From Lottia gigantea (lineage: Eukaryota > Mollusca > Gastropoda > Lottiidae), in the NCBI RefSeq assembly GCF_000327385.1, contig NW_008708645.1, positions 867,542 to 931,541 on the forward strand: a stretch of DNA of 64,000 nucleotides, in the 5' to 3' direction. Positions 20,809 to 29,954 of the stretch are shown here, piece by piece. Numbering within the stretch: position 1 is the stretch's first letter; every line of letters begins with the position of its first letter. The position numbers and the translations under genes are program-made. The notes under the pieces were generated by a model. That model was not told where the DNA came from, did not search any database, and saw nothing but the letters and a program-made list of their open reading frames with translations.

Positions 20809-22659
20809 TTATGTACTGATTGTTTTTAGTTTACTATGAACAATATTATCATTTAAGTTCTTATTTTTTGAATATGCAACTATCATTTTCTGCTTATAGA
20901 CATGGGGGAATTTCTCTTGAATGCTCTTATAGTGGGCATGAACTATCTTGCTTACTCGATTGCTGGTTGTATTAAACGGGACAACAAAGTGTGCTATGCC
21001 TACATTATGATGAATATTTAGTCCTATAGGTCTTGCTGTATTCAATGTCTCAATCCAATGGGCCTCCCTAGATTGACGGAATTTGGTAGTTTCATCTTCA
21101 GGCAAGTCAATTTCTATACGCTCAATTGGGATTAGGGTGAGATCGTCTATTGAATGGTCGTCGAGGTTGAAATGATTAGAAACAGGCTTGTCTTTCTTTA
21201 ATTTGATGTCTGACCTATGAGCATTAAAGCGAGTTCGTAAATTATTCTTAGTTTCTCCTACATATTGTTTGGGGCATTTCTTGCATGAAATTAAATATAT
21301 TACATTCGAATGTTCACATGTTAGATGTTCCTGGAGCGGGTACCTTTTATTCGTAGAGTTGCTTACAAAATAATGAGTTTCTGATATAAAGGGACATGTT
21401 TTGCATCTACTGGACAAACATGGAGCACTTCTTAAACCTGGAGGTACTTCGGCATAAAGTCTGTTTTTAGCTGCTATCTGTGCTAAGGTGGAATTTTTTA
21501 TGTTTCGTAAAAATCGTTTAGAGTACCCACGCTCTTTCAGTTTTGAGAAAACAATCGTACAGGCTTGGTTTAAATCAGAAGATCTTGTACAAATTCGATG
21601 AAATCGTAAAACTTGTGACTTAATTATACCAGAAAAGGTATGTTTTGGGTAAAAGGAGCTCTTGTGATGAGTATCAGTTTCTTTGAAATACACTTTAATA
21701 TCCAATTTATTTGTTTCTGCTATGGAATCTCCCTTAAAGACTGTGGTATCGAGAAAGTCTATGCTTTTGTCACTCACGTTTGCGGTTAGTTTGATAGAAG
21801 GATGGTGGTTGTTGAGAATTTCAAAGAATTCCCAAAACTGTTCGATAGAATAAGTCCAAACCATAAAAATGTCATCCAAAAAGCGTCCGTAAAAAAGTGG
21901 GTCAAATGGACAGAGGGGCAACACTTCACGTTCCCACTCTGCCATGAAAAGGTTTGCGTACGAAGGGGCGAATCGTTTGCCCATTGCTGTCCCTGAAGTT
22001 TGTAAATATGTTTTACCATTAAATGTGAAATCGTTTCGACTAAGACAAATCTCTAAAAGCTGTAGAATTGCATCGTCGGGTCTGTTTGGATCTGGGTTTC
22101 TATTAAAAGCTTTACGAACTGCCGTTAAACCAGTAGTGTTATCGATATTGGTATACATAGAAGAAACGTCGATAGAAATTAAAATAGCATTAGAGGGAAC
22201 TCGAAGATTTTTTATTTTATTGACAAAATCGGTTGTGTCTTTAAGGTAGGCGCGATGTTGGCATGCTAGAGGTAGTAAGAAATGATCAATGTATTCTGAC
22301 ACTGCATATGACTCACTACCACAGTCAGATATAATCNNNNNNNNNNNNNNNNNNNNNNNNNNNNNNNNNNNNNNNNNNNNNNNNNNAGGGGGTGTCCACG
22401 TGGATTTAGGAATAAACATTGTTCTAGCACCACGTGGGGGGTGGTTTCGAATAAAATATGTGCAGCTAAGATTTCGTTGAAATCGTTCAATGGATGGTCG
22501 GAGATAATTCAAGTTAGCTATCTTTGGTGTGGGAATAAACTTAAGTCCACGGTCTAAGATTGAATGCTGAAGGGGTGTGAGAATTTTGCGGCTCAAGTTA
22601 ACTACAGTTTGGCCTAGCGGTGGCCTCTCAGTATTTTTATCCCCAGTAATTAGTTTAAA
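20809..22659 (-). CDS. ORF2: Penelope-like reverse transcriptase with C-terminal GIY-YIG endonuclease
   Basis: About 616 codons from the slippery heptamer; the frame is open from just upstream of it and has no ATG before the conserved N-terminal motif 'LTPLQHSILDRGLKFIPTP'. Counted from the TTG at 22596, RT motifs are: A 'ILISIDVSSMYTNI' (~138-151), B 'SGTAMGKRFAPSYANLFM' (~201-218), C 'GRFLDDIFMVW' (~237-247). A Cys cluster follows ('CLSSRCKTCPF', ~393-402), then the GIY-YIG nuclease 'NVIYLISCKKCPKQYVGET' (~431-449) with 'LRTRFNAHRSDI'. RT plus GIY-YIG is diagnostic of the Penelope/Poseidon group, whose nuclease primes reverse transcription at a nicked target. A 50-base run of N removes the segment between residues ~70 and 87. 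Expression probably depends on -1 frameshifting from ORF1. Confidence 0.85.
   Translation of the reverse strand, partial: FKLITGDKNTERPPLGQTVVNLSRKILTPLQHSILDRGLKFIPTPKIANLNYLRPSIERFQRNLSCTYFIRNHPPRGARTMFIPKSTWTPPXXXXXXXXXXXXXXXXXIISDCGSESYAVSEYIDHFLLPLACQHRAYLKDTTDFVNKIKNLRVPSNAILISIDVSSMYTNIDNTTGLTAVRKAFNRNPDPNRPDDAILQLLEICLSRNDFTFNGKTYLQTSGTAMGKRFAPSYANLFMAEWEREVLPLCPFDPLFYGRFLDDIFMVWTYSIEQFWEFFEILNNHHPSIKLTANVSDKSIDFLDTTVFKGDSIAETNKLDIKVYFKETDTHHKSSFYPKHTFSGIIKSQVLRFHRICTRSSDLNQACTIVFSKLKERGYSKRFLRNIKNSTLAQIAAKNRLYAEVPPGLRSAPCLSSRCKTCPFISETHYFVSNSTNKRYPLQEHLTCEHSNVIYLISCKKCPKQYVGETKNNLRTRFNAHRSDIKLKKDKPVSNHFNLDDHSIDDLTLIPIERIEIDLPEDETTKFRQSREAHWIETLNTARPIGLNIHHNVGIAHFVVPFNTTSNRVSKIVHAHYKSIQEKFPHVYKQKMIVAYSKNKNLNDNIVHSKLKTIST
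22337..22386. other. Assembly gap (50 N)
   Basis: A run of exactly 50 N inside ORF2. The fixed length suggests a gap of unknown true size. Because the frame continues correctly on both sides if 50 bases are counted, the true size may be close to this, or the agreement may be chance. Confidence 0.95.
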
Positions 22660-23987
22660 GACTTACTCGATGCTTGAAGCTGGTGTATCCAAAACAAATA
22701 AATGCTGTTTGCTGTTTCTGGAGACCAATGAAGATTATCAACTGTTTCGAATTCTTCTTCGTAGGGTGGTAAGATTGTTGCGCTGTTGATACTGGACTCC
22801 ATCATCATGTTGTTGAGGGTGCTGAGGTTCTGTTGTGCTTTCTTGGAGATTTTATTTGAAATGGGTATACATGTGAAGAGGATCTTGGAGTTTGGGAAGG
22901 TTTTGTTGGCTGTGGCGATTAATTTCTGGGCTTGGTTAAAGGAGGTCTTTGGTATCTGGTCACGGTTGTTGAGGCCTACATGAAGAATAATGGTAGTAGG
23001 TTTGGGATCATGGTCGTATGATTCCAGGATTGACTGTATGTGATGGATTTGGGCACCGGGGTAAGAATGTATTTCGGTGTCTGAACTGGTTTTGGTAATT
23101 CGATTCAGGTTAGATGATCCAATTATTAAGGTTGATTTCTTTAGAGCAGGTAGTTTCCATAATGATTTGTCCTTGGTTTGGTGATAATGCGGTTTGGTTA
23201 TAATGGTCGTCGACGGTGTGATTGGTACTGGTTTGGTAGTTGTTAGAATTGTAGCATTGGGAACGGACTGGGATCTGGTTCGAGGAGGGGAAGGTCTGGA
23301 TACATGTCTCGACTTGGATGGAGACTGAGGGGTGGTTTGCTGGTCCAAAAACGCACAGAAGGAAGAAAGGTTGGCGGATCCTGGATCACGTGGTGAAGAT
23401 TCAGATGGTGTGGAAGGGGAAGACGAGTCTGAAAGTGAAAAGAGAAGTGGTGTGCCCTCTCTACGAGAGCGTTTACCTATGTCTGCTGAACTAGGGGTAG
23501 GTGAACTTCGGGCTTGTTTAGGGGTTTGGTTCGGCAGTGTGGTAGCTCTAGATGGTGCAGGTGTAGTGTCCATTTCAGTTGGTAGAGATATGGTTACTCT
23601 GGTTTTTGTTTCGTTGATTGTTTGGTAGAATTTGGAAATTACAGCTTGAGTGAGACGTTTCCCATAGGAGCGACGGGCCCAGGACAGGGCATGAGAAACG
23701 ATGCAGTCGACGGCAGGTGATGATAAAGACTTGGTACGAATGGTGGTCAGCTTCTCTTGAAGTGTGGTTTGGTAATGGTCGATCAGGACCTGCGTAACCT
23801 TACACAGCCATGTCCGATTGAGGGATCTAATATTCGCGTCGACAGCTGATGTTTTCATTGCTGGACGGATAAAACTATCCAACTCAGAGACTTTGCGTTT
23901 GAAGGTAAACGCTGGTTGGCCTTGCTGTTGAAGGGTAAGGATTGCCAAATGATGGAGGCACTGCAAAACTTGGAAGAACACCTTCAC
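22650..23987 (-). CDS. ORF1 of the Penelope-like element: SGNH/GDSL-hydrolase-like protein
   Basis: About 445 codons counted from a GTG at 23987; the first ATG in frame is at residue 44 (MKTSAVDANIRS), and the true start is unresolved. Residues ~45-135 form a helical basic domain ('WLCKVTQVLIDHYQTTLQEK', 'ALSWARRSYGKRLTQAVISK'). Residues ~140-275 are a Pro/Ser/Thr-rich linker. Residues ~283-435 look like an SGNH hydrolase: block I 'STLIIGSSNLNRI' (nucleophile Ser ~291), block III 'ILHVGLNNRD' (Gly/Asn ~338-341) and block V 'VDNLHW' (Asp 417, His 420). SGNH-type esterase domains are known from ORF1 of CR1/L2 LINEs; I am not aware of one as a rule in Penelope-like elements. The frame ends with TAA directly after the heptamer. 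Confidence 0.7.
   Translation of the reverse strand: MKVFFQVLQCLHHLAILTLQQQGQPAFTFKRKVSELDSFIRPAMKTSAVDANIRSLNRTWLCKVTQVLIDHYQTTLQEKLTTIRTKSLSSPAVDCIVSHALSWARRSYGKRLTQAVISKFYQTINETKTRVTISLPTEMDTTPAPSRATTLPNQTPKQARSSPTPSSADIGKRSRREGTPLLFSLSDSSSPSTPSESSPRDPGSANLSSFCAFLDQQTTPQSPSKSRHVSRPSPPRTRSQSVPNATILTTTKPVPITPSTTIITKPHYHQTKDKSLWKLPALKKSTLIIGSSNLNRITKTSSDTEIHSYPGAQIHHIQSILESYDHDPKPTTIILHVGLNNRDQIPKTSFNQAQKLIATANKTFPNSKILFTCIPISNKISKKAQQNLSTLNNMMMESSINSATILPPYEEEFETVDNLHWSPETANSIYLFWIHQLQASSKSLN
22653..22659 (-). promoter_or_regulatory. Candidate -1 ribosomal frameshift heptamer T TTA AAC
   Basis: On the minus strand ORF1 reads ...AAG TCT TTA AAC TAA. The heptamer T TTA AAC is in the correct register for a -1 slip, which leads to TTT AAA CTA ATT ACT GGG and continues in ORF2 without a stop. 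In the -1 frame a stop lies just upstream of the heptamer, so ORF2 cannot begin earlier. The ORF1 stop follows directly, as in many -1 sites. A stem GGCC/GGCC with a 7-base loop exists about 35-40 bases downstream, farther than the usual 5-9 base spacer, so the stimulatory structure is not evident. Confidence 0.65.
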
Positions 23988-25809
23988 AAAGGGTTCTTCC
24001 TCCTTATGAGTGGAGGAATTGATATGTCACCTCTTTGGCTAAGTTTAAATGCCGATTTTTTTAGTATTAATTTAGTAATATTTAATATTTTTCTAATGGG
24101 GTTTCATATGCGAAATCGAATTTTAAAACACTTTTCTGGCTATGTCATCTTTTCAATTTAGAACTTTTTCTATAAAAATAAAGAGTTTTGAAGTGAAATA
24201 AATAACAGACTGAGAGTTTTCAGTCGGCGCCTTGAAGTCAGCCCTTTTCAATTGTACGAATTTGACCCATACCAGCATCTTTTGGAAAGCCGTGTTAACT
24301 GTTTTCTTTACAGGTATAGCTGCAAAATTGCGCGACACGGCGCTTCGGCATTTTGATGTGTATTGTAAACATTAACGTAGCCTATCAAGGTTATGAGGTT
24401 AACGATGGTTCCAAAAATGACGTCATGTGGTCATGTGATAAATACGACGTAATGGCGGACTGTCTTTGTAAACAAACGGGAATTAAACACAAATCGTCTT
24501 TATTTTAGTTATACATGTATCTTTATTATCGATTATAAGATTGGAATTGGATACAATAGGATATATAGAAACATTCACGGTAGGTGTCCAAGTGGCCCAT
24601 AATTGACTTTCCATACACTTTAAGCTCTTTAATGAGCAGAAATTCAGACCTAGAACGTCTATTTTAAAAGTCTGGTTTGACTATCCCAAAAAAAAAGTTC
24701 TTCCAACCCATACCAGCTAAAGATAAAATTACTTTTACGAACAAAGAAGGTAATAAGGAAACTGGTACTAAAATCAGGTTCAGAAATGGTTTCTGTTCAG
24801 AAGTTTTAACATCGGTCGATATTCAAGAAATAGTTAAAGCCGGTGGACGAATTATTAGAATATTAGATAGTATAGTATACGAAGAAAATTTTAAAACTCC
24901 ACCATATGGAGATTATATTTTAATTTTGAGAGATCTAAGAAATAAATATATACGAGAAGGTAATATCGTAGGTAGTAATTGCATGAAATTATTAGGTAAT
25001 TCATTGTATGTAAATCTATTCAGAAGGATATAACTACATCGAGACATTTATGGAGTGAAGCAACTTTAAAAGCCAACTTCGATTCACACGTCAAAAGCTA
25101 TCCTAAAGTAAATGAGACTCAATATATCGTTGAGATAAATGAAGAAGAAAAAAAAGAATTTGACTGTACACCTCCTAAATCTACACGACAAACACCTAGT
25201 CATTTGCGATCATTCGTATTATCTCACAGTAAAAAAAATAATGAATAATTTTATTCACATAATAGATGGATTTTTTAAGCCGGAAATATACTATACAGAT
25301 ACTGATAGTTTATACATTTCGTCTAGTAATTGGGATAAATTAAATGAAGCTGTGTTGGTGTCTGAAAACGATTAATGTAAAGGAAAGAATGATTACGGTG
25401 ATGGTGGAATTATATATGGTTTATATTTAGCGCCAAAAGTTAAATACAATATCATTCTAACTTCCGACGGTATTCTAAAAGAAAAGAAAACGTTTAAGGG
25501 TTACTCTATTGATAAGATAGCTGTATAAGATTATATTTGATTAGCTAGTGGACATGATGTGACGAATGAATTTAAGAAACCATGGGAAAAAAGTTTCACC
25601 AATGGAGTAGTTATTCCAAAGGATGATGATAAACAAAAGAAAGTTTTTAGAAGTTATTTAAATCTCGTTAAGAGAAAGGCACCGGACAGCGAAGGAATTA
25701 TGTATCCTTATAGTGATAAAGATGACTTGAGTTTAGATGAAAACTACGAATTTGATGATTTCGATTATCTAGCTATTCAAGAAGAGAATGAAGAGTGTTT
25801 AATTTAATT

Positions 25810-26515
25810 TTTTTGTTTTAAATGAAGTTGAATAACAATTTCCTCGTTTCCAAAATCTATAAACCTATTTTTACCATCTTTGATTTCCAGATTTATATCT
25901 TTAATCATGAACGAATTAAGTGGTAAATATGTCGTTTGAAATGGTTTCTCTATAATTCTATATCCAATCGGTACAGTGAATGTTGGAAAACTGTAAATAA
26001 TCTGACGTTGAAAAATCCACCTTTTTTCAAATTGCAATGTATATTTATCACATCGATATCATTCTCGATATTAGCTTTGTGTGGAGCTAAAGTGGATTGC
26101 GTGTATATTTGTTTATCAAATCCTAGTAACGCATTCAATGAATTTTCTACGTTGAAATCAACTTGACTATTATTTCTTAATATCAATTTTATTTTGTTCA
26201 GATTCAAATTACCTTCGAATTCAATACTGTTTTTACCATTTGCACTTCCTCCATATTCAGATAGGTATTCGTTAATGGCTACGTATTCATAGCTTCCTGT
26301 TAGTAAACGTATGGTTTTGTAACTCCATTATCTGTTGATATTTTTATTTGGTTATATTTTTCGTTGATATTTCTAATGGAATTGTAAACAGAGAAATACT
26401 TTAATCCCAATTCATATTCTTGATTGCGATCGAGTTCGTACTCATAATCTAGAGACAATTTAATGTATGATTTATTTGAGGTGATAACGAATAATTGTTC
26501 TTTATTTGACATTTT
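25810..26515 (-). pseudogene. Polinton minor-capsid-like protein
   Basis: Minus-strand reading beginning 'MSNKEQLFVITSNKSYIKLS' near 26.51 kb, followed by beta-rich segments ('YEYELDRNQEYELGLKYFSV', 'NIENDIDVINIHCNL', 'VIQLHLKQKN'). Length (~230 residues), strand pattern and position next to the polymerase and ahead of the other virion genes fit the single-jelly-roll minor capsid (penton) protein of Polintons. Identification is by architecture and gene order, not by a diagnostic motif. Broken. Confidence 0.5.
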
Positions 26516-26516
26516 T

Positions 26517-26880
26517 AATCACGCTTTTATAATCATTTTTATCTATAATACCTTTCTCTAGGAGTCTTTTAAGTATACAACTCACTTCATTAAATTGTCT
26601 GTGTGATCGATATCCTTCCTTCATTGCTGCTAATATTACTCGTAATCTATTAAGTAGATCCTCGTTGTTGTCGGATAAAAACGTTATACCTTGTCCAGAT
26701 ACCATATCTTCGAATTCGTCTATTTCTTGTCCAGATACAATATTTTCGAATTCGTCTATTTCTTGTATGATTGGTGGATAATCTTCTGCATAATCTTCTA
26801 CCTCCTCTTCATCCTGCTCAATAACTTTTGTTATATATAAATCAACTTCTTTCAGTCTTCTTGTTTCTGGTCCTGACTTT
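26517..26880 (-). pseudogene. Polinton small acidic protein
   Basis: About 120 residues on the minus strand with no clear ATG. There is an acidic stretch 'IEQDEEEVEDYAEDYPP', a short tandem repeat around 'EIDEFENIVSGQ', then a helical part 'LLNRLRVILAAMKEGYRSHR', 'CILKRLLEKGIIDKNDYK'. The frame ends just before the minor-capsid-like start. Function unknown; its place suggests a virion assembly factor. Fossil. Confidence 0.35.
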
Positions 26881-26884
26881 CTAA

Positions 26885-27431
26885 TTGCATGTAGAAATTT
26901 TGAGTATGAAAATAATAGAAGCTATTGAAACAGCTTCCCCAACTGTAATAACTTTCAATGGTAAAAAAATCAGCATAACTAAAAAACTTATTGATAAATA
27001 CAAATATTGTAAAGTCAGAGACGATATAGATTTAGAAAGAAGGTGGATTTTTACCTCTCCTTCTACCTTTAATATTTGGTGGTATTGCAGCGGCGGGTGC
27101 AGCAACTGGTAGAATATCTGCCGCAGTCAAAGCTGCCGACGTAAAGAAAGCAGCTGATGCTAAAGCCGCTGAAGAACGCAGACATAATTTAATAATGGAA
27201 AAGGAAGCCAAAGGTTCAGGAGTGGGAGATATGATAGGCACAATAAAAGAATTTGGAAAAAGATTTGGGGAAGAAACCAAGAAAACTGTTAAACTAGTAG
27301 ATAGTATTGACACAGGAGAAGTCAAAGTCAAACATAAGGGTAATGGAATATTTTTAAAAAATATACACACTGGAGAAGGATTATTTCTTTCAAAGTATAA
27401 AGGAGAAGGAGTGATTTTTGGAATAAAATAA
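26885..27431 (+). pseudogene. Polinton Gly/Ala-rich membrane-anchored basic protein
   Basis: The first half has a helical charged region ('IEAIETASPTVITFNGKKIS', 'KYKYCKVRDDIDLERRW'). The middle is Gly/Ala-rich and hydrophobic ('IFGGIAAAGAATGRISAAV'), then Lys/Ala-rich. The end carries 'GNGIFLKNIHTGEGLFLSKY'. Short hydrophobic Gly/Ala-rich proteins of this kind accompany the packaging ATPase in many Polintons. No enzymatic motif. Broken. Confidence 0.4.
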
Positions 27432-27469
27432 AATAATAAAAAATGGGAAAAAATATTTCTTAATAACCT

Positions 27470-28140
27470 CATGTGTATATGCGGTAGTTCCGGTTCTGGG
27501 AAAACTCATCTCATTTTTAACATGTTGACAACACCAAACCTTTTAGATTTCGATTCATTATATATCTACACAACAACACCAGAGCAATCGTATTATCAAT
27601 TCCTCAAAGCTTTAGAATATTTTCTAAAGCAAGATATTTTAAGACCTATTTCAATATGACTTAGAAAAAGAAGAAGAAGTGGAAATAAAAGATATCATAG
27701 ATAACTTCATTAAATCAAAGAATCCAACGGATATAAAAGTTTTTCTTACGAAAAATTTTAATGATCTAGACTTGTCTAATATTGATAGCAATCGAAAGAA
27801 CTTAATATTGTTTGACGACTGCGTAGCCCAAAGAAATCAAGCTGTTCAACAAGAATTCTTCACGAAAGGAAGACATCACAACTGTCACTGCATATACCAA
27901 TCCCAATCTTTTTACGGGATGTATTCTATGTTCATTAGAAAAAATGCAAATTGTTTTTTATTATTTGAATTAAACGATAAAGATTTATCTCAAATCATTC
28001 AGTCGATTAATCACGGAATGGACAGAGATGCATTTAAAAAGGTTTGTAAAGCTCAATGGAGAAACCCAGATGATCATGGATATGTATTTGTAAATACTAG
28101 AAAACCTGCGGGTGAAAGAGTTATGATCGACATATGTTAA
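27470..28140 (+). pseudogene. Polinton genome-packaging ATPase (FtsK/HerA, A32-like)
   Basis: Walker A 'GSSGSGKTHL' close to the start and Walker B 'NLILFDDCV' about 110 residues later, followed by 'EFFTKGRHHNCHCIYQSQS' (the conserved His/Gln-rich sensor region of viral A32-type ATPases) and 'NHGMDRDAFKKVC'. Size of ~220 residues matches the family. It powers DNA packaging into capsids in related viruses. Part of the fossil; broken. Confidence 0.85.
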
Positions 28141-28156
28141 TTTTATTTTTTTTAAA

Positions 28157-28450
28157 ATGGATAATTGGAATAATATTTTAAAAAGAAATAGAGAATATAT
28201 CAAAGCTAAGAATAAAATAAAGACCCAAGTTGAAAAAAACAAATTACAACAACTTGGATTAACAGAAAATCTACAAACTCTATTTCAACCAATATTAAAA
28301 AGTCAAGAGGATAATAAAAAAAAATTAGCTTCAGAATATAAATCCACCCCTCATCACCCCAAACCGATTGAATATGGTGGTATTATAATTAGGACCTTAG
28401 ATGATATAAGAGAAAATTGCTTTTTTATGGTGTTTTTTGAAAGACCTTTT
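28157..28450 (+). pseudogene. Polinton hypothetical helical protein
   Basis: Starts MDNWNNILKRNREYIKAKNK and is strongly helical and charged for ~60 residues, then 'HHPKPIEYGGIIIRTLDDIR'. It follows the ATPase with a gap of only 16 bases. No family recognised. Beyond ~28.45 kb the sequence changes to a simple repeat of 'ggtttttcaaggc' type. Fossil. Confidence 0.4.
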
Positions 28451-28559
28451 TTGAAATCAAGGTTTTTCAAGGCAACGGACGGAATTCAACGGTTTTTCAA
28501 GGCTGTGCGAACTCTGGATTAATTGTTAAAGGTTGGTTAGGATAATTATCGTTGTTAAA

Positions 28560-29599
28560 TCTTACTTGAACTTATGGATTAAAGGATCTTGAGTTTGGTT
28601 CATTGCCACTCTGAAGACATTATTGTTATTCGTTTGAGAATCTGGTAAGTTTTTGAAACCAACCATTAAATATCTTGCTGGTTTAATAGTGTTAGTGATT
28701 GGCCATGTGGTGGATTCTCCAGTTAAAGTCATGCTACCTACCGTATTACGATGAAGAAAAGCTATTTCAATATCTTTAGTTAATGAGTTGAATATTCTCG
28801 TTTCTACTTCAATTGATGGTGTTATTACGGGTATGAAAAGTTGGAGATTCGTTATTTCTAATTTTGCATTTAAAGCATTCTCTCCAAAGAATATCTTATC
28901 ATCGTTGATTTCTCTTTGTAGATGAATTTTATATGGTAACCCTAAAGAAACCTTTCTGTGTTCCAACAGACCGAATAAAGGATATAATTTCCAATTTACG
29001 TAATTACCCCACCTTTTATTCTCAACAACATTATTATACTGAAGTACTCGTTTTTCAAATCCATGATTAGCTGCTCGTGCTACTCTTTCTATTGTGTTTC
29101 GAGCAACAACTCTCACTCTAGCTAAATCAGCATCATTTGCAAGATTTCTTACCGGTTCTTTTAAAACACTTCCATCTCCAACATCGGGTATCCAACCTGA
29201 GACTGAATCGAAATCTTTAGGATATAAAACTGTTTTCAACATTGTGTCGAATTCCCCAGGGTGTTTAATTGTTTCTATCGGATTTGAACCAGCTTCCAAA
29301 ACCATCTCGCTAAATAAAGATGGAAAGAAATTGTTTTCTAATGTTGTATTAGTTTGTGGTTCAAGATTTTCATTGGGAGTTCCATCTTTAATTTTGAAAT
29401 CACATCTGAAATAAGCATAGGAAAGAAGCAACCAATTCGATAATGAATTTATTTCGAAGGTAATTCTACCACCATCATTCAACTGGGATTTAGAACCAAC
29501 AGTCGGTGAGATGATAATATAATCCTCTTTTTTCTTATTAAATGAATAACGAATCGGATCGTAAAATTTAAAGATTGGATCTAGTATTTCATTTGCCAT
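28560..29599 (-). pseudogene. Polinton major capsid protein (double jelly-roll)
   Basis: Open frame of 345 residues starting MANEILDPIFKFYDPIRYSF, with the Polinton capsid hallmarks 'NWLLLSYAYFRCDFKI', 'NNFFPSLFSEMVLEAGSNPI', 'HPGEFDTMLKTVLYPKDF', 'HRKVSLGLPYKIHLQRE' and 'AKLEITNLQLFIPVITPS'. The start lies about 150 bp inside the right terminal repeats. Length is shorter than the usual full capsid protein of the family. Capsid presence is what links Polintons to a viral life style; here it is a fossil. Confidence 0.85.
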
Positions 29600-29756
29600 T
29601 TTTAATGTTTAAAAATTGAGTAGAAAATTGTGGTCTGATTTTTTTTCCAAAAAGAGTCATCTTCCTTCTAGAAGTTTCTACATTATTAAAACCGGATGTT
29701 AAGCGAAACAAGGAAGTTATTTTATACAAGGGTATTTTTAATATGCTTTTTTTGAT

Positions 29757-29952
29757 GGAATGTAGGAATTGATTGAAGGTGTTTTTAGTGTAGGAATTTA
29801 TGAAATGTAGGGTGTTTAGGTGTTTTTTAGTGTAAGAATTTATGAAATGTAGGGTGTTTAGGTCTCTTTTGGTGTAAGAATTTATGAAATGTAGGGTGTT
29901 TAGGTCTCTTTTGGTGTAAGAATTTATGAAATGTAGGGTGTTAAGGTCTTTC
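29757..29952 (-). repeat. Right terminal 42-bp repeats of the Polinton (4 copies, inverted)
   Basis: Inverted copies of the 42-bp unit found at 12557-12772 ('gaatttatgaaatgtagggt', 'gtttaggtctcttttggtg'). They again read as the DLNTLHFINSYTKK repeat on the minus strand. Confidence 0.9.
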
Positions 29953-29954
29953 TT

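Larger units (their letters stand above)
20760..24010 (-). mobile_element. Penelope-like element with SGNH-type ORF1 and RT/GIY-YIG ORF2
   Basis: Two long minus-strand open frames, 23987-22650 and 22659-20809, linked by a T TTA AAC heptamer at 22659-22653. ORF2 has reverse-transcriptase motifs of the Penelope class followed by a GIY-YIG endonuclease; ORF1 has an SGNH-hydrolase-like domain. Both frames are open apart from a 50-base assembly gap, so the copy looks young. No terminal repeats were recognised by eye; a 7-bp hairpin lies 14 bases after the ORF2 stop. Confidence 0.8.
19700..24660. other. ~5-kb block inserted in the Polinton, carrying a Penelope-like element
   Basis: Polinton polymerase sequence stops near 19.7 kb and resumes near 24.67 kb. 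The block contains an acidic open frame on the plus strand (19955-20185), the Penelope-like element on the minus strand (about 20760-24010) and AT-rich flanks (20190-20760 and 24010-24660) in which I recognise nothing further. Exact borders and a target duplication could not be settled by eye. Confidence 0.55.
16940..25810 (+). pseudogene. Polinton family-B DNA polymerase (protein-primed type), interrupted by insertions
   Basis: Parts visible in order: an N-terminal region with an OTU-like stretch ('GSGINCYVPSDGYCFVKCVN'), the exonuclease I motif 'YTWDCETY' near 17.7 kb, the polymerase A motif 'AFDANDLYASAMSD' near 19.6 kb, the B motif region 'KLLGNSLYVN' near 25.0 kb and the C motif 'YTDTDSLY' near 25.3 kb. 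Two kinds of later element (a satellite-element tandem at 18.06-19.53 kb and the Penelope-bearing block at 19.7-24.66 kb) sit inside it. Broken, with several breaks in addition to the insertions. Confidence 0.8.
12557..29952. mobile_element. Polinton (Maverick) fossil, broken, with nested insertions
   Basis: Both ends carry inverted arrays of a 42-bp unit (five copies on the left, four on the right). Between them lie hallmark Polinton parts: an adenain-like cysteine protease, a fibre-like coiled-coil protein, a protein-primed family-B DNA polymerase, a minor-capsid-like protein, an FtsK/HerA-type packaging ATPase and a double-jelly-roll major capsid protein. Total span is about 17.4 kb, of which roughly 8 kb is later insertions (satellite elements at 13.1-14.9 and 18.1-19.5 kb, and a block with a Penelope-like element at 19.7-24.7 kb), leaving about 9 kb of its own. 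It is broken, with around a dozen breaks. The near-identity of the terminal 42-bp units on the two sides suggests moderate age or homogenisation. Confidence 0.85.

Noticed and set aside
21944-22249. 101-codon plus-strand frame
   Set aside because: Antisense shadow of the Penelope reverse transcriptase on the minus strand.
20700-24660. Hammerhead ribozyme expected near Penelope-like elements
   Set aside because: I found no CTGATGA core with a matching GAAA strand around the Penelope ORFs. The CTGATGA strings in the neighbouring satellite units lack the second core strand.
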